Shown here one piece after another: positions 33,983 through 44,000 of a stretch of DNA of 64,000 nucleotides. Every line of letters starts with the position of its first letter. The stretch's first letter is position 1. Made by a program: the position numbers and the translations under genes. The notes under the pieces are model-generated. The model saw nothing but the letters and a program-made list of their open reading frames with translations, was not told the DNA's origin and searched no databases. Source of the DNA: an uncultured Muribaculaceae bacterium (GTDB taxonomy: Bacteria > Bacteroidota > Bacteroidia > Bacteroidales > Muribaculaceae); assembly GCA_910577355.1 (NCBI GenBank), contig CAJTMY010000006.1:1-64000 (forward strand). The letters are read 5' to 3'.

Positions 33983-35113
33983 ATGAAAATCCTTTTCGAC
34001 CTCGAGTGCACCCAGCCGTCATTCTCCGGCAAGCGCCACGGAGCAGGTATCTTTGGAGAGATAGTATTACGCAAGCTGTGCGAACGACAAGCACCGCTCG
34101 TTGCCTTTTACGACTCCGCAAAGTGGCTCAATCCCGAGATTGAAAAGATTATAAATGACACACCCGGCGCCTCGCTTATCGACTGTAAAGACCGCGATCT
34201 CCAATCAATCTTCGATGAATCGGGAGCCGACCGACTGTTCAGCGCGCTGCCCATGGGCGAGATACTGTCTGTGAAAACGCCCCGCACCATAGGCGTGATA
34301 CACGGCTTGCGCACCCTTGAGATAAAGCCCGACCGATTCTTCTCGCGCTATCCGCACACATTCTACCAATGGATACGGCATATGGCCGAGCGGCTTATCC
34401 ACGGTAAGATAAAAAGCAAACGCACCGGCGACTACATGGCTCAGCTCCGGCACGACATGGTTGTGGTATCCAACCACACAGCCGCTGCACTGCGGGTATG
34501 GCTGCCCGACAGCGCAGGCCTCAATGTGCGCGTATTTTATAGCCCGAACACCGTATCCGACGCTCCGCTCGTGCCCGATGCCGTAGACGACCGCAAGTAT
34601 ATACTCATGGTGAGCGGCAACCGTTGGGAGAAAAATGTGCTCCGTGCCGTAATGGCTCTCGAGAAACTGTTCGATAAAGGAATGCTGCCCGATGTATATG
34701 TCAACATCACCGGATTGAGCAAGCTCAACGACTTAAAATACAAGTTCCGGCATCCCGAACGCTTCACCGCCCGCGGCTATGTGAGCGACGAGGATCTCGG
34801 ACGCCTCTATCGCGACGCGTTCATGTTCATATATCCCTCAATCAACGAAGGCTTCGGCTATCCTCCACTCGAAGCGATGTCCAAAAGCGTGCCTGTGGCG
34901 GCCTCGGCGGTATGCTCCATACCCGAGGTGTGCGGCGACGCAGTATTGTATTTCAACCCCTACGACATCGAGGAGATAGCAAACCGCGTGGTACAGCTTG
35001 CCGACCCGGTGATGCACCGCAACATGGCTGAGCGAGGCCACAAGCGCTACGAATTTATCCGCCGGCAACAGGACAAAGATCTCGAATCCCTCGCCGACTA
35101 CATATGCAGGTGA
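33983..35113 (+). CDS. glycosyltransferase, family 1 (GT4-like)
   Basis: 376 residues. The C-terminal half has the nucleotide-sugar-binding motif SINEGFGYPPLEAMSKSVPV (EX7E region) and ends in a typical GT-B helix. The N-terminal half is less conserved. It transfers a sugar to a cell-surface glycan or lipid; the donor is not known. It is 18 bp after the thioesterase and converges with another glycosyltransferase, overlapping it by 16 bp (35098-35113). Confidence 0.88.
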   Translation: MKILFDLECTQPSFSGKRHGAGIFGEIVLRKLCERQAPLVAFYDSAKWLNPEIEKIINDTPGASLIDCKDRDLQSIFDESGADRLFSALPMGEILSVKTPRTIGVIHGLRTLEIKPDRFFSRYPHTFYQWIRHMAERLIHGKIKSKRTGDYMAQLRHDMVVVSNHTAAALRVWLPDSAGLNVRVFYSPNTVSDAPLVPDAVDDRKYILMVSGNRWEKNVLRAVMALEKLFDKGMLPDVYVNITGLSKLNDLKYKFRHPERFTARGYVSDEDLGRLYRDAFMFIYPSINEGFGYPPLEAMSKSVPVAASAVCSIPEVCGDAVLYFNPYDIEEIANRVVQLADPVMHRNMAERGHKRYEFIRRQQDKDLESLADYICR

Positions 35114-36129
35114 TTACCTATTGCTGCGCCCATCGACTCACGGGTATAATGCTCGAGATATGATTTACGGGCATTATCTCCAAGGCGAGCTATCTCTTGT
35201 TTGTTTTCAAGAGCCGAACTGATAATCTCCGCCGCCTTATGCGCGTCTTTGTTAACACATATTCCGTTTACGCCGTCACTTATGTACATCTCTGCAAGCG
35301 TCGATGGCTCTGTGATGATCACAGGTACTTTCATCATCATTGAATTTAGCAACACCGTGTCGCCAGAGCAAATATTGCCGGAAGCTATCGGCACAATCGA
35401 TGCTAAGGCATGGGAAAAATAAGAGAACGATCGGTCGCCCGTAACATTTTTGATATGAACGACATTATCTGGTAGAGCCGACGTTGGTTTCCACGTATCG
35501 CTAAGCACCAGCAATTTATAGCCGCTCAAACGCTCGTCGCGCCATACTTCAGCCAAAAAATCAAAATCGCGATTGCTGCGTCCTATCGACAGCACATATT
35601 CGTAATCTACAGGGTTCTCTAATGAGTGCCACTCTTCGTAACGGTCGGGAGTTCCAAATTGAGTAACGATGAATCTATCAATCGGTATATTGAATTCTGT
35701 CGCCATCTCGCGCGCATATTCCTTACTTAGGACGTGGTACGCATCGATATGCTTCGATTTCATTATATAATTGAAATATTTACGATATATCTTTCCTACA
35801 ATACCATTTTTCTGCTTATACGTAAAATTGCAGACAATCACGCGATTCCTTTTTTTTACCGAAAAAAGTCGACAATAAAAGGCGAAATTCAAAGCATAGA
35901 ACTGCTGCCACCCGACAATCATGTCATAACGCTTTCGCTTGATAAAATATCGCAATGGATAAGTGAAGTATGACATGCATGTTTTTATTTTCTTTATCTT
36001 TGTTCCGGCACTTTTATCGCGCGTATTGCTGGCTATTCCGAATTCCATACCCGACGATTTCTGCAGTCCGACAGCGAACGCTGAAATCTCAGTATGCTCA
36101 CAATCTGCAAGAATTATATTGTTTCTCAT
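35098..36129 (-). CDS. glycosyltransferase, GT-B type
   Basis: 343 residues from the ATG at 36129, chosen because it follows the rmlB stop by one base; longer starts intrude into rmlB. Segments YVLSIGRSNRDFDFLAEVW and SGDTVLLNSMMMKVPVI are typical of the C-terminal nucleotide-sugar domain of GT-B enzymes; a stretch of basic, aromatic residues lies in the acceptor half. Base composition is more AT-rich than rmlB next to it, so it may have been acquired. Last gene of the rml operon. Confidence 0.8.
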   Translation of the reverse strand: MRNNIILADCEHTEISAFAVGLQKSSGMEFGIASNTRDKSAGTKIKKIKTCMSYFTYPLRYFIKRKRYDMIVGWQQFYALNFAFYCRLFSVKKRNRVIVCNFTYKQKNGIVGKIYRKYFNYIMKSKHIDAYHVLSKEYAREMATEFNIPIDRFIVTQFGTPDRYEEWHSLENPVDYEYVLSIGRSNRDFDFLAEVWRDERLSGYKLLVLSDTWKPTSALPDNVVHIKNVTGDRSFSYFSHALASIVPIASGNICSGDTVLLNSMMMKVPVIITEPSTLAEMYISDGVNGICVNKDAHKAAEIISSALENKQEIARLGDNARKSYLEHYTRESMGAAIGNHLHM

Positions 36130-36130
36130 A

Positions 36131-37243
36131 TCACATTCTGTATTCGCCCGAAATGATTCTGTCGAGCCATTGTTGATTGTCAAGATACCAACGCACTGTT
36201 TTTTCAATGCCCTCCTCGAATTGCAGCGAGGGTTCCCATCCAAGCTCATGCTGCAGCTTGCGCGAATCTATGGCGTAGCGCAGATCGTGCCCCTTGCGGT
36301 CGGTCACATATGTGATGAGCGGCAGGCTGTACCCCTCGGGATTGCCGAGCAGACGGTCTACCGTGGCTATAAGCACTTTTATCAGGTCGATATTCTTCCA
36401 TTCGTTGAAGCCACCTATATTGTATGTTTCGCCCGGCTTGCCGCTGTGGTATATAAGGTCGATCGCACGGGCATGATCCTCGACATACAGCCAGTCGCGC
36501 ACATTCTCGCCCTTACCGTATACCGGCAACGGCTTGCCCTTGCGGATGTTCTCGATAAACAGCGGTATCAACTTCTCGGGGAACTGATTCGGGCCGTAAT
36601 TGTTCGAGCAGTTGGTCACCAGTGTGGGCATGCAGTAAGTGTCGTGATAGGCACGTACGAAATGGTCGCTCGATGCCTTGGCGGCCGAGTACGGCGAGTG
36701 CGGATTGTATCGGGTCGTTTCTAAAAAGAACTCCGAGCCGTAGGCATGATGATGCCGCGACGAAGCCGCGGTGGTGAACGGCGATTCGATGCCATCCGGA
36801 TCGGTAAGCTCGAGAGCGCCGTATACCTCGTCGGTGGAGATGTGATAGAATAGCTTGCCGTCATAACCTGTCGGTAGCGATTCCCAATACTCACGGGCAG
36901 CCTCAAGCAGCGACAGCGTACCCATCACATTGGTCTGCGCGAATGCAAAAGGATCGGTAATCGAGCGGTCGACATGGCTCTCGGCGGCAAGATGGATTAT
37001 GCCGTCGGCCTCATATCGGCGTACTATACGCCGCATGGCTTCAAAATCCACGATATCGGCTTTCTCGAACACATAGTTGGCCGCATTTTCCACGTCGCGC
37101 AGATTGTCGGGATTGCCCGCATAGGTTAGTTTGTCTACATTGACAATCCGGTATTCGGGATACTTCTTCACAAGCAGACGCACTACATGACTTCCGATAA
37201 AGCCGGCACCGCCGGTTACTATTATATTGCGCTTATAATTCAT
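36131..37243 (-). CDS. rmlB: dTDP-glucose 4,6-dehydratase
   Basis: 370 residues from the ATG at 37243, immediately giving NIIVTGGAGFIGSHVV. The short-chain dehydrogenase family signature is complete: the NAD-binding GGAGFIG, STDEVYGAL and the active-site pair YSAAKASSDH, with AESHVDRSI and NNYGPNQFPEK. Second step from glucose-1-phosphate to dTDP-4-keto-6-deoxyglucose. It overlaps rmlC by 11 bp. Confidence 0.95.
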   Translation of the reverse strand: MNYKRNIIVTGGAGFIGSHVVRLLVKKYPEYRIVNVDKLTYAGNPDNLRDVENAANYVFEKADIVDFEAMRRIVRRYEADGIIHLAAESHVDRSITDPFAFAQTNVMGTLSLLEAAREYWESLPTGYDGKLFYHISTDEVYGALELTDPDGIESPFTTAASSRHHHAYGSEFFLETTRYNPHSPYSAAKASSDHFVRAYHDTYCMPTLVTNCSNNYGPNQFPEKLIPLFIENIRKGKPLPVYGKGENVRDWLYVEDHARAIDLIYHSGKPGETYNIGGFNEWKNIDLIKVLIATVDRLLGNPEGYSLPLITYVTDRKGHDLRYAIDSRKLQHELGWEPSLQFEEGIEKTVRWYLDNQQWLDRIISGEYRM

Positions 37244-37796
37244 AATCGAAAGGAGATTCAAAATCTTTTAACAATGGATGACGGCCATCGTTCTCGCTGA
37301 GAATCGCCTCGGCGGCATCAACACGCCAGTCGATACCGAGCGATGTATCACGGATGGATATACCGCCTTCGGCCTGCGGCGCATAATAATTGTCGCATTT
37401 GTACTGGAACACGGCTATATCGCTGAGCACGGCAAAACCATGGGCAAATCCCCGCGGTATGAACAGCATATGCCTGTTATCCTCGCTCAGTTCCACAGCC
37501 ACATGACGGCCATAAGTCGGAGAGCCGACTCTGAGATCCACAGCCACATCGAGCACCGCACCGCAGGTGCAACGCACGAGCTTGGACTGAGCGAACGGAG
37601 GCCGCTGAAAGTGCAGGCCACGCATCACGCCGCGCGTAGAGCGGCTTTCGTTGTCCTGTACAAAGTTTATATCCCGGCCCACTGCCTCGTCAAACTCACG
37701 CTTGGAGTAACTTTCAAAAAAGTAACCCCGCGAATCCGTGAACACCCGGGGCTTCAATATGAGCACACCGTCTATGTCTGTCTTTATTATTTCCAT
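37233..37796 (-). CDS. rmlC: dTDP-4-dehydrorhamnose 3,5-epimerase
   Basis: 187 residues from the ATG at 37796, one base after the rmlA stop. Cupin fold with RGVMRGLHFQRPPFAQSKLV (catalytic His in GLHFQ) and FIPRGFAHGFAVLSD, YKCDNYYAPQAEGGI near the end. It epimerises dTDP-4-keto-6-deoxyglucose toward the rhamnose precursor. Confidence 0.95.
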   Translation of the reverse strand: MEIIKTDIDGVLILKPRVFTDSRGYFFESYSKREFDEAVGRDINFVQDNESRSTRGVMRGLHFQRPPFAQSKLVRCTCGAVLDVAVDLRVGSPTYGRHVAVELSEDNRHMLFIPRGFAHGFAVLSDIAVFQYKCDNYYAPQAEGGISIRDTSLGIDWRVDAAEAILSENDGRHPLLKDFESPFDYEL

Positions 37797-37797
37797 C

Positions 37798-38703
37798 TCA
37801 ATCAAGATTCTTAAATCCTGTTCGGCTCACTTCTTCCGCCACTTTTATCAGATAACGGCCATATTGGTTCTTCAGCATCGGCTCGGCGAGTTCGCGCAGC
37901 CTTTGCTCACTGATCCAACCCTGCCGGAAAGCTATCCCTTCAAGGCAGGCTATCTTGAGCCCTTGCCGCTTCTCGAGCACTTCCACGTATATCGATGCCT
38001 CGGCAAGCGAATCGTGCGTGCCGGTGTCGAGCCATGCGAAGCCACGCGGCAGTGTCTGCACACTCAGCTCACCATCGGCAAGAAAGGCCTGATTCACCGA
38101 TGTTATCTCGAGCTCGCCGCGATCCGACGGCTTTATCGAAGCGGCCACATCAACCACCTTGTTGGGGTAGAAATACAGCCCCGTGACGGCATAGTTGGAC
38201 TTAGGATGCATGGGCTTTTCCTCTATGGATATGCAACGGCCGCTGTCGTCAAACTCTGCCACACCATAGCGTTCGGGATCATCCACCCAATAGCCGAATA
38301 CGGTGGCGCGATTGTGAGTCGAGGCATCGTCAACCGCCTTGGTGAGCATCTTGGAGAATCCGGCGCCATGGAATATGTTGTCGCCGAGCACGAGGCACAC
38401 CGCATCGTCGCCGACAAATTCGCGACCGATGATAAACGCCTGTGCAAGGCCGTCGGGCGAAGGCTGTTCGGCATATTCGAGGCGCAGGCCGTAGTCGCTG
38501 CCGTCGCCGAGCAGACGCCGGAAACCGGGAAGATCTGTCGGAGTGGATATGACAAGTATATCGCGTATGCCGGCAAGCATAAGAGTCGACAACGGATAAT
38601 ACACCATCGGCTTGTCGTATATAGGGAGCAACTGCTTGCTCACACCCTTGGTTATAGGATACAGCCGCGTGCCGCTTCCACCGGCAAGAACAATTCCTTT
38701 CAT
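37798..38703 (-). CDS. rmlA: glucose-1-phosphate thymidylyltransferase
   Basis: 301 residues. MKGIVLAGGSGTRLYPITKG is the nucleotide-binding start; YDKPMVYYPLSTLMLAGI, LGDNIFHG and EKPMHPKSNYAVTGLYFY are family motifs. It makes dTDP-glucose, the first step of dTDP-sugar synthesis. First gene of the operon rmlA-rmlC-rmlB-glycosyltransferase. No rmlD (final rhamnose reductase) lies in the window. Confidence 0.96.
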   Translation of the reverse strand: MKGIVLAGGSGTRLYPITKGVSKQLLPIYDKPMVYYPLSTLMLAGIRDILVISTPTDLPGFRRLLGDGSDYGLRLEYAEQPSPDGLAQAFIIGREFVGDDAVCLVLGDNIFHGAGFSKMLTKAVDDASTHNRATVFGYWVDDPERYGVAEFDDSGRCISIEEKPMHPKSNYAVTGLYFYPNKVVDVAASIKPSDRGELEITSVNQAFLADGELSVQTLPRGFAWLDTGTHDSLAEASIYVEVLEKRQGLKIACLEGIAFRQGWISEQRLRELAEPMLKNQYGRYLIKVAEEVSRTGFKNLD

Positions 38704-38770
38704 CTGATTCTATTTTTTGCAAAGGTACACAGAAATATCTTACATATTGAAAAGTGATGCGAAAAAAAAT

Positions 38771-38803
38771 GCAGGTCTGTCGCATTTGAAACGACAGACC
38801 TGC
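38771..38803 (-). terminator. groEL terminator
   Basis: GCAGGTCTGTCG (38771-38782) pairs perfectly with CGACAGACCTGC (38792-38803). On the minus strand the hairpin is followed by a run of eight T bases (plus A run at 38762-38769). Confidence 0.92.
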
Positions 38804-38825
38804 ATCTATAAGATATGGCTATATT

Positions 38826-40460
38826 TTACATCATGCCGCCCATGCCCATGCCGCCGGCGGGCATTGCGGGCGTGGGATTCTCTTCTTTCTTCTCGGCGAT
38901 GACGCACTCGGTGGTGAGGAACATGCCTGCGATAGAAGCAGCGTTCTCGAGAGCCACACGAGTAACCTTGGCAGGGTCGATCACACCTGCGGCGAGCAGA
39001 TTCTCATATGAATCGGTGCGGGCATTGTAGCCGAAGTCGGCGTTACCTTCGCGCACCTTCTGTACCACTACAGCACCTTCCACGCCTGCGTTCTTGGCGA
39101 TCTGGCGCAGAGGCTCCTCGATTGCGCGGCGCACGATGTCGATACCGGTGGTCTCGTCCTCGTTGTCGCCCTTAAGGCCTTCGAGCTTGGCAAGGCTGCG
39201 GATGTAAGCCACACCGCCGCCGGGCACGATGCCTTCGGCGATAGCCGCACGTGTGGCGCTGAGAGCGTCGTCCACACGGTCTTTCTTCTCTTTCATCTCA
39301 ACTTCAGAGGGAGCACCCACATGAAGCACTGCCACACCGCCTGCGAGCTTGGCAAGGCGTTCCTGTAGCTTCTCGCGGTCGTAGTCGCTGGTGGTCTGCT
39401 CGATCTGAGCCTTGATCTGGGCCACACGCTGGGCGATGGCCTCCTTGGAGCCGGCGCCGTTGACGATGGTGGTATTCTCCTTGGTCACGCTCACGCTGCC
39501 GGCAGTACCGAGATCCTGCATGGTGGCTGTGGCGAGAGTCATGCCCTTGTCGGCCGAGATAACATTGCCGCCGGTGAGGATGGCGATATCCTCGAGCATC
39601 TCCTTGCGACGGTCACCGAATCCGGGAGCCTTGACGGCGCAGATCTTGAGCGAGCCGCGCAGACGGTTGAGCACAAGAGCTGCGAGTGCGTCCTGATCGA
39701 CGTCTTCGGCAATTATCAGCAGGCCGCGGCCGCTTTGGGCAGTCTGTTCGAGAATGGGGAGGATATCCTTGAGGTTGGAGATCTTCTTGTCGTGAAGCAG
39801 GATGAAAGGATTCTCCATCGAGCAGAGCATCTTGTCGCCGTCGGTCACGAAATAGGGCGAGATATAGCCACGGTCAAACTGCATGCCTTCCACCACTTCG
39901 ATTGTGGTTTCGGTGCCCTTGGCCTCATCGACCGTGATGACGCCTTCTTTCTTCACCTTCTCCATGGCTTCGGCGATGAGACGGCCTATGGTGTCATCGT
40001 TATTGGCCGATACACGGGCCACGTCTTCGATTTTCTTGAAGTCGTCGCCAACTTCCTCGCTCATCTCCTTGATGGCTGCAACTACGGCGGCAACAGCCTT
40101 GTCGATACCGCGCTTGAGATCCATAGGATTGGCGCCGGCAGTGACATTCTTGAGACCTACGTTGATAATCGACTGGGCAAGCACAGTTGCGGTTGTTGTA
40201 CCGTCGCCTGCGTCATCGCCGGTCTTGGAAGCAACCTCCTTCACGAGCTGCGCGCCCATATTCTGGAACGGATCCTCGAGTTCCACCTCACGTGCAACGG
40301 TCACACCGTCCTTGGTGATGTGAGGAGCGCCGAACTTCTTGTCGATGATCACATTGCGACCCTTGGGGCCGAGGGTTACCTTCACAGCGTCGGCGAGGGC
40401 GTCGACGCCTTTCTTAAGCTCTTCGCGAGCCGAGGTAGTGAATTTTATTTCTTTAGCCAT
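38826..40460 (-). CDS. groEL: 60-kDa chaperonin GroEL
   Basis: 544 residues, full-length. VKVTLGPKGRNV near the start, the ATP-binding DGTTTATVLAQ, LEDIAILTGG and the C-terminal GGMGMGGMM tail. It folds proteins in the cytoplasm with GroES. The stop is followed by a perfect terminator. It is in an operon with groES, 36 bp apart. Confidence 0.98.
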   Translation of the reverse strand: MAKEIKFTTSAREELKKGVDALADAVKVTLGPKGRNVIIDKKFGAPHITKDGVTVAREVELEDPFQNMGAQLVKEVASKTGDDAGDGTTTATVLAQSIINVGLKNVTAGANPMDLKRGIDKAVAAVVAAIKEMSEEVGDDFKKIEDVARVSANNDDTIGRLIAEAMEKVKKEGVITVDEAKGTETTIEVVEGMQFDRGYISPYFVTDGDKMLCSMENPFILLHDKKISNLKDILPILEQTAQSGRGLLIIAEDVDQDALAALVLNRLRGSLKICAVKAPGFGDRRKEMLEDIAILTGGNVISADKGMTLATATMQDLGTAGSVSVTKENTTIVNGAGSKEAIAQRVAQIKAQIEQTTSDYDREKLQERLAKLAGGVAVLHVGAPSEVEMKEKKDRVDDALSATRAAIAEGIVPGGGVAYIRSLAKLEGLKGDNEDETTGIDIVRRAIEEPLRQIAKNAGVEGAVVVQKVREGNADFGYNARTDSYENLLAAGVIDPAKVTRVALENAASIAGMFLTTECVIAEKKEENPTPAMPAGGMGMGGMM

Positions 40461-40496
40461 TGTTGTGTTTCTTGAATTTTAAAGTCGGAGGATAAA

Positions 40497-40769
40497 TCAT
40501 TCTACTACAGCGAGTACTTCGCTCTGGCGCATTATGAGCACCTTGTCGCCGTCGAGATCGAGTTCTGTGCCGGCATATTTGCCATAGAGCACATTGTCGC
40601 CTTCCTTTAGCACCATTTCTTCGTCCTTGGTGCCGTTGCCCACTGCGAGCACTGTGCCGCGGAGAGGCTTCTCCTTGGCTGAATCGGGGATATAGATGCC
40701 AGAAGCCGTCACTTCTTCGGCTGCGGTGGGTTGGATGATTACCCTGTCGGCAAGTGGTTTGAGTTTCAT
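40497..40769 (-). CDS. groES: 10-kDa co-chaperonin GroES
   Basis: 90 residues. MKLKPLADRVIIQPTAAEE at the start, a mobile loop TASGIYIPDSAKEKP and the conserved GDNVLYGKYAGTELDLDGDKVLIM end. It caps GroEL. No CIRCE element lies upstream; two -24/-12-like boxes are present instead. Confidence 0.98.
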   Translation of the reverse strand: MKLKPLADRVIIQPTAAEEVTASGIYIPDSAKEKPLRGTVLAVGNGTKDEEMVLKEGDNVLYGKYAGTELDLDGDKVLIMRQSEVLAVVE

Positions 40770-40819
40770 GTCTTATATGTTTAGTTAAGTTTTAGTTCTT
40801 GTTTTCGCATACTTATACA

Positions 40820-40851
40820 GCACAATCCGTGCCACAGCGCACGATGTGCCA
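40820..40851 (-). promoter_or_regulatory. tandem -24/-12-like boxes upstream of groES
   Basis: On the minus strand TGGCACATCGTGCGC (40851-40837) and TGGCACGGATTGTGC (40834-40820) repeat with 17-bp periodicity; each has GG-N10-GC spacing as in sigma-54 promoters. TTGACA (40860-40855) just upstream could instead be a sigma-70 -35. Each box is also a small palindrome (GCAC...GTGC), so a repressor operator is an alternative. Confidence 0.35.
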
Positions 40852-41029
40852 TTTTGTCAACCGTTATGACAGAAATATAACGATGACACGACTTCTTTGT
40901 TAACCCGCCATGGTTAAAAAACTTCAAATTCTGCCAAAAGGTACATGTGTGGATGTTTATTTCTTGCATGCTTTAAACTTTTGATGTAACTTGCGCTCTA
41001 AACACATATACCATAACTACGTTTTGACT

Positions 41030-44000
41030 ATGAACCGTATTCTGATCTTACTACTTGCCGTGATTACAGGCTTCACATATGCAAAAGCCGATTTCGACAA
41101 GCCCGACTTCGCCTACCCGGCCACGGTAATCACCGATGCAGACTCGGTGCTGCATCATGCCACGGGCACAGAGCGCATAAAGGCCGTGATGCAGATAGTG
41201 GAGGCAAAAAGCCTTGTATCGCCCGACTCACTTATGGCCATGCCGGCGTTCATAGACCGGATGGCGGCCGGTGAAAGAAATACCGACCTGCGCGGCCTGC
41301 TGTTGCTCTACGAGGCCGACGTGCTGAACAGATATTATGATAATGTGCGATTCAAGGTCGACCGCCTTGATGCTCCCGCCACGCCGCTGTCGGCCGATAT
41401 CTCGGAGTGGACAGGCAAGCAGTTGCGCACACGTGTAGCCGAATTGTGCGACAGCGCCATAACGATATTGGGATCATATATGGGCAGGAAACTCGAGGGA
41501 TATGCCGACATCATCAGCTGCCCGAAAGAGTCAAAACCGTTCTTCCCCACTCTCGGCGATTTTGTATACGCCCAGACCGCCGCACTATGCGGACATAGCG
41601 GCGTATCCTACCGCGACACTGCCATGGAAGCCTGCCTGCCCGGCACTCCATCGTGGGCATGGTGGCTGTGTAACAGCGATATATCCTCAAAAGACATACT
41701 CGATTACTATTATAAATATCCTGACGGTATCACCGGCGGATACCTGCTGCTGAGGGCTTTCACAACGCCCGATGCCACTCTATACCGATATAATGACAAA
41801 AAGAATGCTCCCGAGGCCGTCAAGGTAATACAGAAATATCTGAATGCCAATCCCGGCGGCATGCTCGACGAATATCTCACATCGCTCATTGCGAAATACA
41901 CGGTTCCATGGCTCGATTACAATTTTCCCGCACAAGCCGTACCGGGCAAACCGATCGAAGTGGTACTGAAACACGGATATACAGGCCGTATAACAATAGA
42001 AGCATATAAGATTGACAACCTGTGGGCCTCGCCAAATGCCCGCACGGCTTCAAAAGTAAAATCTTCGAGCATCGACTGCAACAGATCTTCGGCATATGCC
42101 GAAGATACAGTCCGTCTCGATCTTCCGACAGGCAATTATGAACTGCGGGCCTATGCCGACGGCACACCCCGCAACACCTCGCGATATTATACCTGCAATC
42201 TCACTGTGACCCCATGGCTGCCTCTCGTCGCATCGCAGGATGGAAAAGCCAACCGCAACCTTACGGCTCTCGTGGATTTCACCTCTGGTGTGCCGGCTGC
42301 CGGTGTAAAGACTGCATTTGTGGCATCCGGAAAACTGCAGGCTACTGCAAGCGGCACCACCGGCGCGGACGGATTTGTGGAATTCAATCTTCCCGCCGGA
42401 GGCAATTACCGCCGTTATTATTCGAAGTATACCGACGCCAAAGGTAATTCGGTATACTTCAACAATCTCAGAGCCAACGGACGCGCCGGTCGGCAATCGG
42501 AATTCACCACCGGGGCTATATTCATCGACCGCCCCGCATATCATCCCGGCGATACTGTGCGATGGAGCTTTGTGGCAGTCGTGAAGGATCCCGAAAAACA
42601 TACGTCACGATTGGCCTCGGAACGCAGATTCTCCGTTCGATTCCTCGACGCCAACTATCAGAACTTCGATACCGTCAAGGTCGTGACCGACCGTTTCGGT
42701 CGTGCATCCGGCGCCACCGCCATGCCTGCCGACCGGCTTACAGGCCGATATTTCATACAGATTCTCGACAACGACAACACCTTCGCATCCACATCTCTTA
42801 TGGTAAGCGACTTCCGTCCGCCTGTATTCCAAATCGACAGCATCGGCGTGAAGCGCGAGGGCAATGTGTTCAACATCACAGGCCGGGCAATGACATACTC
42901 GGGGGTAGCGGTCGACGCGGCAAAAATCGACATCGATATACAGAGCCGCCCCATCTATCTGCGCGGATTCGATGACTTCGAGGCAGTGGATCAAAGCTAT
43001 ACCGTCACAACAGGTCTCAACGGATTCTTTTCACTGGACATTCCTGCCGATACGCTGCCCCACGGAATGTATATCTGCAACATCACCGCAACAGATGTCG
43101 CGGCCAACACCGCAACAGCAAGCGCCACATTCCGCAGCGGCAAGCCATACGCCATATTCTCCACTATAAACGATGAAACGGCTTTCAATACCGACAGCAT
43201 TGTCGAAGCAGCCGTATATGCGTATGGAAACGGGGATTCCCGTGCCACCCTGAACGCCGTCTGGAAACTTACAGACAACAATAAACGAGAGCATTCCGGT
43301 ACCTGTACCATCACACCCCGGGGCACTGCATTCGATTGGCACGATATCCCTGCCGGCTCATATTCTCTCGACATATTCACCGCCGACAACGCTATGGCCG
43401 ACACATGTAGCATCGACAGAATATGCCTCTACTCAGTGGATAAAAACAGTGTGCCTGCCGACGTCATGCTCCTGCTGCCTGAAAACAGTTTCAGATATGA
43501 CGGCTCATCGCCCATAAGCATTACCGTAGGCCACGGTTCGAACGGTTACATATATGCCATGGGCTTCTATCCCGACGGCACACCCGTAAAGATCGCACGC
43601 GACATCAAAGCCGGCTTCGGCAAGATCGAGATTCCGATACACAACGGCGAAGCGCCGAATATCAGTATATTCGCAATTAAAGACGGCAAGGTAAAATCAG
43701 AGGAAATAGATTTCATCAAATATAATCCGACCGAAAAACTTACCCTCAAAGGCGAAAGCTGGCGCGACAATATTGTGCCCGGCACGCCCGAACGATGGAC
43801 ATTGCGGCTCAGCGACGGCAACGGCACGCCCGTCTCAGGCACCATGGTGGCCACGATGTACAATCATGCCCTCGATGCCCTCACCTCTTTCAACTGGCCC
43901 AACGGTCTGGCAACATTGCTTCGCGCGCCGCAGGCATCCAATTATGTATCGTTCGACATTGAATCGGCATACAACAACTACCGTCATCTGCAAGGCAACT

